DNA of 7,480 nucleotides from positions 1 through 7,480 of the forward strand of contig JALOMF010000195.1 of assembly GCA_025455635.1 (NCBI GenBank). The letters run 5' to 3'. A model generated the notes under the pieces. That model saw only the letters and a program-made list of their open reading frames with translations. It did no database searches and was not told the origin of the DNA. Both the position numbers and the translations under genes were made by a program. The DNA is from Saprospiraceae bacterium (GTDB lineage: Bacteria > Bacteroidota > Bacteroidia > Chitinophagales > Saprospiraceae). This document shows positions 1 to 6,675 of the stretch, piece by piece. Position 1 is the first letter of the stretch, and the number at the start of each line of letters is the position of its first letter.

Positions 1-768
1 GGCGGTCACACGGGCGCACCTGGCGAAACGGGCTGCGACGGCTGCCATGCCGGAACGCCCAACACCGGACCCGGTACGCTCACCCTCGACTGGTCGGACA
101 CCAGCGGGCAATACGTCCCCGGTCAGGTGTACGATGCCGTAGTGACGCTCGCACAAGCTGACCGGGACAAGTTCGGGTTCGTGGGTTTGGCGCTGAAAGA
201 CAGCGGCAACACCACCACCGGGCAGTTTTCGATTGACGACATTGACCGCACCCGCACTTTTAATGACGGACCTCGTAAGTACGTCTCTCACACGCCCTGC
301 GGCGCTGATGCCGCTCCGTCCGGCTCGTTGTCGTGGACGTTCCATTGGCAAGCGCCCGCTACCGATGTGGGCAATATCACCATCTATCTGGCAGGGCTTG
401 CCGCCAACCACAACCACAACACTTCCGGCGACGACGCTTATGAACTGGCGCTGCACCTCACGCCTGCCGACACGGTGGCTTCTGCGAGTAGGGAGCGGCT
501 CGGAGAAGTGCAGTTTTCCCTGCACCCGAACCCGGTTTCGGCAGGTGGGCAACTGAACGTTCGACTGACATTGCCGCATAAAGGAAGGCTGCAATTCCGG
601 CTGCTCGACGTGGCGGGACGGACGGTTCGCAATTTCGATTTGGGTGAAAAAGCGGCAGGGGAACAAGGCTTTTCGATGGACATGGCTGGCTTGGGAGAAG
701 GGGTGTATTTCTTGGAAGGAACGTTGGCTGGGGAGGTCTTAGGGGTAAAAAAGGTCTCAATCAGGTAA
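1..768 (+). CDS. Secreted choice-of-anchor V-like protein with T9SS type A sorting domain (5' end missing)
   Basis: The reading frame is open from base 1, so the gene starts upstream; 255 residues are visible. A GTG at 127 lies in the middle of the domain and is not the real start. The fragment opens with GGHTGAPGETGCDGCHAG, which contains a CXXCH motif (C12, C15, H16 of the fragment). Such a motif at the head of a reeler-like beta domain is typical of the choice-of-anchor V family of Bacteroidota. The beta domain runs to about residue 155. Residues ~172-255 form the C-terminal sorting domain: FSLHPNP, then LLDVAGRTV, then GEGVYFLEG and a basic VKKVSIR end. By family knowledge this tail directs export through the type IX system and is cleaved when the protein is released or anchored to the surface. 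The signal peptide must lie upstream. The function of the mature protein is unknown; CXXCH could bind heme c or only form a disulfide. The gene is GC-rich, like copB. Confidence 0.88.
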   Translation, partial: GGHTGAPGETGCDGCHAGTPNTGPGTLTLDWSDTSGQYVPGQVYDAVVTLAQADRDKFGFVGLALKDSGNTTTGQFSIDDIDRTRTFNDGPRKYVSHTPCGADAAPSGSLSWTFHWQAPATDVGNITIYLAGLAANHNHNTSGDDAYELALHLTPADTVASASRERLGEVQFSLHPNPVSAGGQLNVRLTLPHKGRLQFRLLDVAGRTVRNFDLGEKAAGEQGFSMDMAGLGEGVYFLEGTLAGEVLGVKKVSIR

Positions 769-786
769 CTATTGAAGTCAAATTTA

Positions 787-823
787 GATGGTTGGGGCGC
801 TCATCATAAACGCCCCAACCATC
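787..823 (+). terminator. Perfect 13-bp stem-loop, probable terminator of the T9SS gene
   Basis: GATGGTTGGGGCG (787-799) is the exact reverse complement of CGCCCCAACCATC (811-823), with an 11-nt loop between them. It lies 18 bp after the stop of the T9SS protein gene and upstream of the next gene on the same strand. The stem is strong and GC-rich, but no good U-tract follows it (GCTAAAA), so it is either an imperfect intrinsic terminator or an mRNA 3'-end stabiliser. Confidence 0.65.
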
Positions 824-909
824 GCTAAAATAGGGTTACTCATGCAATGGCTATGATTTTGAAGAGATAAAAGGGTTATTTTTTTATTAATATATCGTCT
901 ATTGAAAAC

Positions 910-917
910 TACCTTTG
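910..917 (+). promoter_or_regulatory. Bacteroidota -7 box (TACCTTTG) for the putative restriction endonuclease gene
   Basis: TACCTTTG matches TAnnTTTG, the -7 element read by the Bacteroidota primary sigma factor. It lies in the AT-rich gap after the 787-823 hairpin, about 20 bp before the preferred ATG. A clear -33 TTTG is not seen at the usual distance; that stretch is T/A-rich. Transcription would start near 924, which leaves a very short leader and argues against the TTG at 915 as the start codon. Confidence 0.45.
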
Positions 918-938
918 CCGCCCTTACAAGTGATGGTT

Positions 939-1853
939 ATGAGCAATGAAGAAATCAAGGGCAAATCAATACTTGCCTGTGTGGAAATCAACCGTTTTGC
1001 CGAGAATGTCTTGGTCTCAAGGGGTAGTCGGATTGGAAGTGGGATGGGAATGCTTTTGGAAGCCCTGTGGGGGTATTACATGAATAGCGTTCTTCAAAGC
1101 GAGCAAGTGGAGATTGGTTGGTTTCCAGAACACCAGTACCATGATTTCGTATGCCTTCAAAAAGACAAAGCATGGAATCCCGAAACCAGAGAAGGTGAAA
1201 TCTTCAGGTTGGAAGTGAAATCCATGAACCTCGATGCCGATGAGTCAAAAGGGCATTTCGATGTCCTTCAACAAGAGCTTACCCCTACCGATTTGTTGCT
1301 CATTATGGTTTGGAAGTGGAAATCCCTTGATGCAAACCATGCCGTACCGCAGATTATTGACCATTTTATTGGCGTTTCCATAGAAATTGCAGCCTTGCGG
1401 GATGCCTTGCACTTGGCGAGGGGCGGGTTGTTTGTTTCCAAAGACAATTGCCCTGAAACATGTGCCTGTCAAACCATTTGCAAAAATGACGGTGAACCGC
1501 TGAACGCTGCAGGTAAAAGAGAGCGATTGAGCGGACCTGAATCAGCCCGTCCTTCAGCGAAGGTTTCTTATGCTGCCAATTTTGGCGGACTGATTCGGAT
1601 GCTCAAAACAAGTTCTGAGGAGTCGAGGGCGGTTTTTAGGAAAATCAGAAGGGAGGATAATACAGCGCACGAGTACATTTCTTTCATCCATCGAAACTAC
1701 CCATCCGAAGAAGAAAACCAATTCACAAAGGATGAATGGCTGGCTGTTGCACAAAAATTGAAAATTGAAGCTGCCAACCTGCCGAAACACGAACTCATAG
1801 CGGCTATCCGTTTGGCGGACAACGGCTATCGTGAAATTCTGAGAACGGTCTAA
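939..1853 (+). CDS. Putative type II restriction endonuclease with PD-(D/E)XK-like signature
   Basis: The protein has 304 residues from ATG 939. ATG 933 and TTG 915 are in frame, but TTG 915 overlaps the probable -7 box. I do not recognise a named family. The N-terminal half reads like a PD-(D/E)XK nuclease: a helix with E41 (GMLLEALWGYY), then Y67-H-D69-F, then R90-L-E92-V-K94-S, so E41, D69, E92 and K94 are the candidate catalytic set. The strand LLLIMVWKW (119-127) follows as a core strand would. A cysteine cluster CPETCACQTIC (C171, C175, C177, C181) may bind a metal. The C-terminal third is charged and helical and may bind DNA. The gene points at the M-S methyltransferase pair, and its stop overlaps the S stop by 4 bp. 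No HsdR helicase is present, so this is the likely cutting partner. The nuclease call rests on motif and context. Base composition is lower in GC than the T9SS gene and copB. Confidence 0.7.
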   Translation: MSNEEIKGKSILACVEINRFAENVLVSRGSRIGSGMGMLLEALWGYYMNSVLQSEQVEIGWFPEHQYHDFVCLQKDKAWNPETREGEIFRLEVKSMNLDADESKGHFDVLQQELTPTDLLLIMVWKWKSLDANHAVPQIIDHFIGVSIEIAALRDALHLARGGLFVSKDNCPETCACQTICKNDGEPLNAAGKRERLSGPESARPSAKVSYAANFGGLIRMLKTSSEESRAVFRKIRREDNTAHEYISFIHRNYPSEEENQFTKDEWLAVAQKLKIEAANLPKHELIAAIRLADNGYREILRTV

Positions 1854-2623
1854 AACAGGGTCAGTTTAGGTGAAAATGCTCCCACGGGAAAAGGGTTTTT
1901 CCAATCTACTTCCGCAAACTCAAACCGGGACTCATCCAATTGAGGCTGCACTCGTTGGCTTTCAAGGGCATATTGAAGTTCATTTAATACAATCTGGGGC
2001 ATGTTTTGGTAACGAAACCAAGCCCGTTTGTACTCCTCGCTGGCTTTTTTCAGAAAATCATTCAGCACATTTTGTTCCTCCAAAGGTGGCAGCGGGATTT
2101 CGATGTTCAAAAAGTCCTCCAGCTGAATCCTTGGCAGGGCTGCCCCGGAAATCAACACTTTGACTTTTTCCAAAACATACTCAGAGGAAAGGATATACCG
2201 TAAATAAAAGGGCAGAACCTTGTCCTGTTTAGGCGTAAGGACATAAAACTCTGTTGAGCAAATGCCCTCGGACATGTTTGAGCCAACCAAAAAAACTTTG
2301 TTCAAATTAGGTCGGAGCCTTCCATAAAGAATATCGCCGGGCAGGAAAATCTTGGAGCGGGACTTGATTTCAGCTCCTCTAACAGGGGAAAAATTAACCA
2401 ACAGACCGGAGTTCGCCTCCACGTTTTCCAAGCCAATGTAATTGAATACGTGGGACTTGAAGTCCTGCGGGTCGAGTGCGTTTTTCCGTTCTGCAACGAC
2501 CTCTCTAATCGGCACAAAGATGCTCCCGGTAGCTACTCTTTTTCCATTCTCCGCTACGAGAAAGCTCAAATTCCACCTTTTTTCGGCAGACAATCGTTCA
2601 GCGTTGATGATTTTAATACGCAT
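1850..2623 (-). CDS. hsdS: Type I-like specificity subunit with a single target recognition domain (half HsdS)
   Basis: The protein has 257 residues from ATG 2623, roughly half the length of a standard HsdS of about 400 residues or more. It has one target recognition domain, ~20-165, with GDILYGRLRPNLNKVFLV (96-113), the CSTEFYVL strand (122-129) and LPRIQLEDFLNIEIPLPPLEEQ (163-184), all typical HsdS features. A helical or coiled-coil segment follows (~181-225), corresponding to the conserved spacer helix that docks on HsdM. There is no second domain and no sign of a frameshift; the reading frame ends cleanly at the tail-to-tail junction with the nuclease gene. By family knowledge, half-S subunits dimerise and give split palindromic recognition, as in M.AhdI. 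The start lies inside the methyltransferase gene (11-bp overlap), suggesting translational coupling. It should set the DNA target of the methyltransferase. Confidence 0.88.
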   Translation of the reverse strand: MRIKIINAERLSAEKRWNLSFLVAENGKRVATGSIFVPIREVVAERKNALDPQDFKSHVFNYIGLENVEANSGLLVNFSPVRGAEIKSRSKIFLPGDILYGRLRPNLNKVFLVGSNMSEGICSTEFYVLTPKQDKVLPFYLRYILSSEYVLEKVKVLISGAALPRIQLEDFLNIEIPLPPLEEQNVLNDFLKKASEEYKRAWFRYQNMPQIVLNELQYALESQRVQPQLDESRFEFAEVDWKNPFPVGAFSPKLTLF

Positions 2624-4295
2624 ATCGGATGTTGTTTTGGTTATAAAATCGGGTCAGTTCTTCTAAAATCAAGGGCAAATCTGCGTCCTCTTGCGGCTTG
2701 CCGGAGGCATCGTAACCGATATTTTCGCAATCGGCGATAAAAACCGGATATGTCAATTTCTGCACCGTCCCGGAATCCCATTTTTGACCGATTAAAATAA
2801 AAGTCTTGATGTTGGCGCCGAAAGGCGAAAATGTTTCTATTGGCAGACCAATCAGGGCGATAATTTTCAGCTTGGAGAGCAGCCATGTGCGCACCGCCTG
2901 GTTGTTGTTGTTGACCAAAATGCTTTCAGGTAGAACAATCGCCATGCGCCCGCCAGCGCGTAGAAACTGGACGCTGCGCTCCAAACCAATGATTTCCAGC
3001 GGCACCGATTTTTTTTCGTTTGCCAACTGAAAATTACCCAAATGCGCAAATGTTTCCTTGCCCAGTATAGAGCCGAAGGGTGGGTTGGTCAGCACTACGT
3101 CGAAGGTGGCTTCGTTCAAGTCCTGATAACTTTTGAAGTCAAGCAAAGCATCCGTGCAGCGGACGTTGGCGTGTCCGTCGCCGTGCAGCCGCATGTCGGT
3201 CATGGCGATGCGCACCATTCGCTCGCTTTTTTCGATGCCGTGCAGCTTGTGAAAGGCAAATTCGAGCAACTGTTTTTCCGGGATGTTAGCGGCATTGTGC
3301 CGTACAAAGTCGAGGCATTGTGTGAGAAAATGCCCCGACCCTGCAAAGGGGTCGAGTATCAGGTCGGTGTGTTTGGGTTGCAATGCTTCCACCATGAATT
3401 TGACCACGCTTGCCGGCGTGAAATACTGTCCCATGCCCGCCCGCAATGCCGGGAGGTACAGCTTTTGGAAAGCCCGCCCTTTCACATCCAAATCGGAAGC
3501 AGAAAGATTGTAAGGTTCGAGCAGTTCTACGATTTTGACCAAAGCGAAAGTTGAGAGCCGAATAGGCTTGTCAAACACACCTCGTGAACGCTTGTAGCCC
3601 GGTATTTTCAGCGAAAAAACCCGCGCATCGTATTCGTTCGCTTGCAGGTAAAGCTGGCGGAGCGTCGCCGCGCATTCTTCGGCAGTCCCGTACACCTCTC
3701 TTTGCATTTTAAAAACGGCGCTGTTCTCGGTTGCTTCCTCGTCAAAAAGTTTGGTGTAAATCACCTTGCAGAGTTCGTCGAGGGCTTCGTCGGCGTGCAT
3801 CCCGTCAATATCCCGAATGGCGGAGTGCATCTCGAAGAATAGGTTTTCCACGTTTTCGGTCAATGGGCGCAAGGGGCGAAACTTATCATGTTGGGTCTGT
3901 ACTTTGGCAAACGGCGCATAAAAATCGGGAGAGATGCTCTTGTTGGTTTCGATTTCTCCTAAGTAATCAGGCTCATCGCTGTCTTTTTTTCTGATAAAAA
4001 ACCGAGCATCGCTATCATTTTCCCCGGCATATATCGCCCCGCAATGGAGCGACGGATGCTCCCGGAATAATTGCTGCAAACTGTCTTTTGCCAATTGGAA
4101 CTGGTCAGGTAAAGCTGCAAGCACGACCAAAAAAGGCGAACCCAGCGAGGTTTGCAATGCAATACCTTTCAAGCCTTGCGGAAGGTCAAGTTGGACGGTG
4201 GGTTTTTCCGTATAGTTTTTTGTTGATAGAAAATGAGGAAGCCAATTTTCGGGGCTGTATTTTGGCAAGCCAGACAGAGTTTGTTGAGATTTCAT
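2613..4295 (-). CDS. hsdM: Type I-like N6-adenine DNA methyltransferase (HsdM-like) with an extra N-terminal domain
   Basis: The protein has 560 residues from ATG 4295. A longer frame from TTG 4352 would run through the promoter box and repeats, so I reject it. Residues ~145-280 resemble the helical HsdM N-terminal domain. The catalytic domain has GMGQYFTPASVV (287-298), the SAM-binding DPFAGSGHF (315-323), HGIEKSERM (352-360) and the catalytic N404-P-P-F407, giving N6-adenine methylation. MAIVLPESIL (451-460) is also typical of the family. The first ~130 residues are an addition to standard HsdM. They look like an HSDR_N or BcgI-type nuclease fold in which GSPFLVVLAALP (52-63) replaces the usual strand ending ExK, so it is probably inactive. 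The gene overlaps the S gene by 11 bp and forms one operon with it. It protects host DNA from the nuclease encoded at 939-1853. The -7 box and 11-bp repeats lie just upstream. Confidence 0.9.
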   Translation of the reverse strand: MKSQQTLSGLPKYSPENWLPHFLSTKNYTEKPTVQLDLPQGLKGIALQTSLGSPFLVVLAALPDQFQLAKDSLQQLFREHPSLHCGAIYAGENDSDARFFIRKKDSDEPDYLGEIETNKSISPDFYAPFAKVQTQHDKFRPLRPLTENVENLFFEMHSAIRDIDGMHADEALDELCKVIYTKLFDEEATENSAVFKMQREVYGTAEECAATLRQLYLQANEYDARVFSLKIPGYKRSRGVFDKPIRLSTFALVKIVELLEPYNLSASDLDVKGRAFQKLYLPALRAGMGQYFTPASVVKFMVEALQPKHTDLILDPFAGSGHFLTQCLDFVRHNAANIPEKQLLEFAFHKLHGIEKSERMVRIAMTDMRLHGDGHANVRCTDALLDFKSYQDLNEATFDVVLTNPPFGSILGKETFAHLGNFQLANEKKSVPLEIIGLERSVQFLRAGGRMAIVLPESILVNNNNQAVRTWLLSKLKIIALIGLPIETFSPFGANIKTFILIGQKWDSGTVQKLTYPVFIADCENIGYDASGKPQEDADLPLILEELTRFYNQNNIRYAY

Positions 4296-4302
4296 GCAAA
4301 AA

Positions 4303-4335
4303 GACGATTTGTCGTCAAATTTATGACGATTTGTC
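4303..4335. repeat. Two 11-bp direct repeats (GACGATTTGTC) bracketing the hsdM -7 box, candidate operator
   Basis: GACGATTTGTC occurs at 4303-4313 and 4325-4335, identical in all 11 bases and 22 bp apart start to start, about two helical turns, so both would face the same side of the DNA. The hsdM -7 box fills the gap. Each copy has the split palindromic form GAC-N5-GTC. The first copy also carries a nested inverted repeat GACGA-TTTG-TCGTC (4303-4316). The layout suits an operator bound by a dimeric protein; no regulator gene is seen in the window, so the M-S methyltransferase itself is a candidate. Confidence 0.5.
4316..4323 (-). promoter_or_regulatory. Bacteroidota -7 box (TAAATTTG) for the hsdM-hsdS operon
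   Basis: Read on the - strand, 4323-4316 is TAAATTTG, a full match to TAnnTTTG. It lies 20 bp upstream of the hsdM ATG (4295), so the leader would be short and without a ribosome binding site. It sits exactly between the two GACGATTTGTC repeats, so anything bound there should affect transcription of hsdM. No clear -33 element was found. Confidence 0.5.
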
Positions 4336-4556
4336 TTGTTTGTGAAACCCAATCGAAAATATTTTTATCTCTAAACTATCGCTATCGTGTTTGAACAGTA
4401 GTTTTTCCTGTCGCTACAATTATGCTGAAGTAGGAATAATGTTGAAAGAATATTCGTGCTGACAGGCAACCCTTACCTCCTCCTGTCTGAATAGTTTGGT
4501 AAGCAGCAAAGCCTTGTCTTTGCGTGATGCCCCTTTTCCGAAAACCATTTACAAAC
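4336..4556. other. Divergent intergenic region upstream of copB
   Basis: This stretch separates the - strand methyltransferase operon from copB and must hold the copB promoter. I see no full TAnnTTTG box; ATAGTTTG at 4491-4498 is one position off. TCCTGTC appears at 4406-4412 and 4481-4487, and its inverse core GACAGG at 4461-4466 could pair with 4482-4487 (6-bp arms, 15-nt spacer). A CTATCG doublet lies near 4376-4387. No convincing coding sequence, tRNA or known copper-sensor operator was recognised. Confidence 0.4.
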
Positions 4557-6614
4557 ATGGAACATCAACACCACCAACACGGGCAAGCCGCAACGCCGCC
4601 CGCCAAGGCACACGAGCACGGCAAGCAAGTCCCGTCCGCAGGCGGACATGCCGACCACGCTGCCCACGACCACTCCGCCATGATTGCGGACTTCCTGCAG
4701 CGTTTTTGGGTCTGTCTGGCACTCACTGTCCCCGTCGTCGCCATCTCGCCCATGTTCCAGCACGCCGTCGGGTACAGCTTCGATTTTTCCGGCAGGAATT
4801 GGGTCTCGTTTGCCCTCGGAACCATCATTTTCGTTTACGGTGGCAAGCCATTTCTCACGGGGCTGGTGGACGAACTGCGCCGCCGCTCGCCCGGCATGAT
4901 GACGCTCATCGGCGTCGCCATTTCCGTCGCCTATCTGTACAGTACGGCGGTCGTGTTCGGGCTGGTGGCGGGCATGGACTTCTATTGGGAACTTGCAACG
5001 CTCATCGTCATCATGTTGCTGGGGCATTGGCTCGAAATGAAAAGCGTTGCCGGAGCATCGAAGGCGCTGGAACTGATTGTGAAAATGCTGCCCGCCGAAG
5101 CGCACATGTACCACGGCGAAATGCTCCACGATATGCGGGTGGACGAACTGAAAATCGGCGACCTCGTGCTGGTGAAGCCCGGCGAAAAAATTCCGGTGGA
5201 CGGCACGGTGACGGAAGGCGAAAGCCTCGTGGACGAGAGCATGTTGACGGGCGAAAGCGTCCCCGTGAATAAATCCGTTGGCTCGAAAATCATCGCAGGT
5301 GCGCTCAACGGCGAGGGCAGCCTGAAAGCGGTGGTGGACAAAACGGGCAAGGAAAGCTACCTGAACAAAGTCATTGCCCTCGTGCAGGAAGCGCAGGCAT
5401 CCAAGTCGCAGACCCAGCACCTCGCCGACCGGGCAGCCCGTTGGCTCACCTTCATCTCCATCGGGGTGGGCGTGTTGACGCTGGCGGTCTGGCTGGCAAA
5501 GGGGCAAGGTCTGGCGTTTGCGCTGGAGCGCATGGTTACGGTCATGGTCACGTCCTGCCCCCATGCCCTCGGCGTGGCGATACCGCTGGTGGTAGCGATT
5601 TCGACCGCCATGAGCGCCCGGCGAGGGTTGCTCATCCGCAACCGCACCGCCTTCGAGAATGCCCGCAAAATCACGGCAATGGTATTCGATAAGACGGGAA
5701 CGCTGACGCAGGGCAAGTTCGGCGTTTCGAGAGTCGAGCCGATGGATGGCAGCCGCTCGGCGGACGACCTGCTGGCGCTTGCCGCCGCCCTCGAACAGCA
5801 TAGTGAGCACCCAATCGCCAAAGGCATTGTGCGGGCGGCGAACGAAAAATACCTTGCGCTGCCGCCCGTGCTCGACTTCTCCTCAATGACCGGAAGGGGC
5901 ATTCAGGGCAAGGTTTCGGGAAAAACGGTGAGCGTGGTCAGCCCGTTTGCGCTCATGGAAAGGAACATCACCCAGCCCACCAACGCCGTTGGCAACGAGA
6001 CAGAGACGGTGGTATTCATTTTGGAAAACAACAAGCTGGCAGGCTTCATCGCACTTGCCGACAAAATACGACCAGACGCCAAAGCCGCTGTCGAAGATTT
6101 GAAGAAGCAGGGCATCAAGGTCTTCATGGCGACGGGTGACAACGAGCGGGTGGGCAAGGCGGTGTCGGACGCACTTGGCTTGGACGGCTACTACGCCGAG
6201 GTGCTGCCGCACGAAAAGGTGGACGTGGTGAAAAGTCTCCAAAAAAAGGGCGAGTTCGTTGCCATGACGGGCGACGGCGTGAACGATGCCCCGGCGCTGG
6301 CACAGGCGGACGTGGGCATTGCCGTCGGCAGTGGCACGGACATCGCCGCCGAGACCGCCGATATCATCCTGACGGAAAGCCGACCTTCCGATGTGTTGGG
6401 GCTGGTCAATTTCGGCAAGGCGACCTATCGAAAAATGGTTCAAAACCTGCTCTGGGCAACGGGTTACAATGTGTTCGCCATTCCGCTGGCGGCTGGGGTG
6501 CTGTACCCGACTTTCACGTTAAGCCCGGCGCTGGGGGCGGTGCTTATGTCGGTGAGCACGGTGGTGGTGGCGCTGAATGCGCAGTTGTTGAGGCGGGAAA
6601 TGGGGATGACGTAG
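4557..6614 (+). CDS. copB: CopB-type P1B-3 copper/silver-exporting P-type ATPase
   Basis: The protein has 685 residues from ATG 4557, chosen because the protein then opens with the usual His-rich tail; ATG 4527 would add 10 residues. The N-terminus (1-40) has many histidines (MEHQHHQHGQ, HADHAAHDH) and no HMA metal-binding domain, as in CopB. Eight membrane helices fit: ~45-65, 83-103, 114-136, 142-160, 297-315, 324-350, 630-652 and 655-678. The ion-binding motif is S333-C334-P335-H336, the CPH mark of subgroup P1B-3, with Y637-N638 and M664-S-V-S-T668 in the last two helices. The actuator has TGES (231-234), the phosphorylation site is D378 in DKTGTLT, the nucleotide domain has EHP (417-419), and the hinge is TGDGVNDAPA (571-580). 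All key residues are intact, so the pump should be active, moving copper or silver ions out of the cytosol using ATP. No copper regulator or chaperone gene lies in the window. The gene is GC-rich. Confidence 0.94.
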   Translation: MEHQHHQHGQAATPPAKAHEHGKQVPSAGGHADHAAHDHSAMIADFLQRFWVCLALTVPVVAISPMFQHAVGYSFDFSGRNWVSFALGTIIFVYGGKPFLTGLVDELRRRSPGMMTLIGVAISVAYLYSTAVVFGLVAGMDFYWELATLIVIMLLGHWLEMKSVAGASKALELIVKMLPAEAHMYHGEMLHDMRVDELKIGDLVLVKPGEKIPVDGTVTEGESLVDESMLTGESVPVNKSVGSKIIAGALNGEGSLKAVVDKTGKESYLNKVIALVQEAQASKSQTQHLADRAARWLTFISIGVGVLTLAVWLAKGQGLAFALERMVTVMVTSCPHALGVAIPLVVAISTAMSARRGLLIRNRTAFENARKITAMVFDKTGTLTQGKFGVSRVEPMDGSRSADDLLALAAALEQHSEHPIAKGIVRAANEKYLALPPVLDFSSMTGRGIQGKVSGKTVSVVSPFALMERNITQPTNAVGNETETVVFILENNKLAGFIALADKIRPDAKAAVEDLKKQGIKVFMATGDNERVGKAVSDALGLDGYYAEVLPHEKVDVVKSLQKKGEFVAMTGDGVNDAPALAQADVGIAVGSGTDIAAETADIILTESRPSDVLGLVNFGKATYRKMVQNLLWATGYNVFAIPLAAGVLYPTFTLSPALGAVLMSVSTVVVALNAQLLRREMGMT

Positions 6615-6633
6615 GGCTGAGCAGGTTGTTTTG

Positions 6634-6641
6634 TAGATTTG
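6634..6641 (+). promoter_or_regulatory. Bacteroidota -7 box (TAGATTTG) for the membrane protein gene
   Basis: TAGATTTG fits TAnnTTTG and lies in the 61-bp gap between copB and the following gene, 34 bp before its ATG. It suggests that the last gene has its own promoter rather than being read only from copB. No convincing -33 TTTG lies at the expected spacing, and no terminator hairpin was seen after copB. Confidence 0.45.
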
Positions 6642-6675
6642 CTGGGAAAATGCAAACAAGTAAAACCAGCAAGCA

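Noticed and set aside
915..938. Earlier starts of the nuclease gene (TTG 915, ATG 933)
   Set aside because: TTG 915 overlaps the probable -7 box. ATG 933 remains possible but would add only two residues.
1886..1902. Small hairpin GGAAAA/TTTTCC within the 3' end of hsdS
   Set aside because: The arms are short and A/T-only apart from two pairs, it lies inside coding sequence, and no U-tract follows on either strand.
3042..3554. 170-residue open frame on the + strand opposite hsdM
   Set aside because: It lies opposite the conserved catalytic motifs of the methyltransferase and shows no family features.
4296..4352. Longer hsdM start at TTG 4352
   Set aside because: It would add 19 residues translated from the promoter box and the 11-bp repeats; ATG 4295 is better placed.
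4391..4420. Sigma70-like TTGAAC - 18 bp - TACAAT upstream of copB
   Set aside because: Bacteroidota primary sigma factors do not use the classic -35/-10 consensus, and the -35 match is poor.
4473..5810. 445-residue open frame on the - strand opposite copB
   Set aside because: It is an antisense shadow of a GC-rich gene: its product is rich in H, R and Q with no domain, while the + strand frame has every P-type ATPase motif.
5883..6443. 186-residue open frame on the - strand opposite the 3' part of copB
   Set aside because: Antisense shadow of the conserved phosphorylation and hinge domains; it has no recognisable motif and no promoter.
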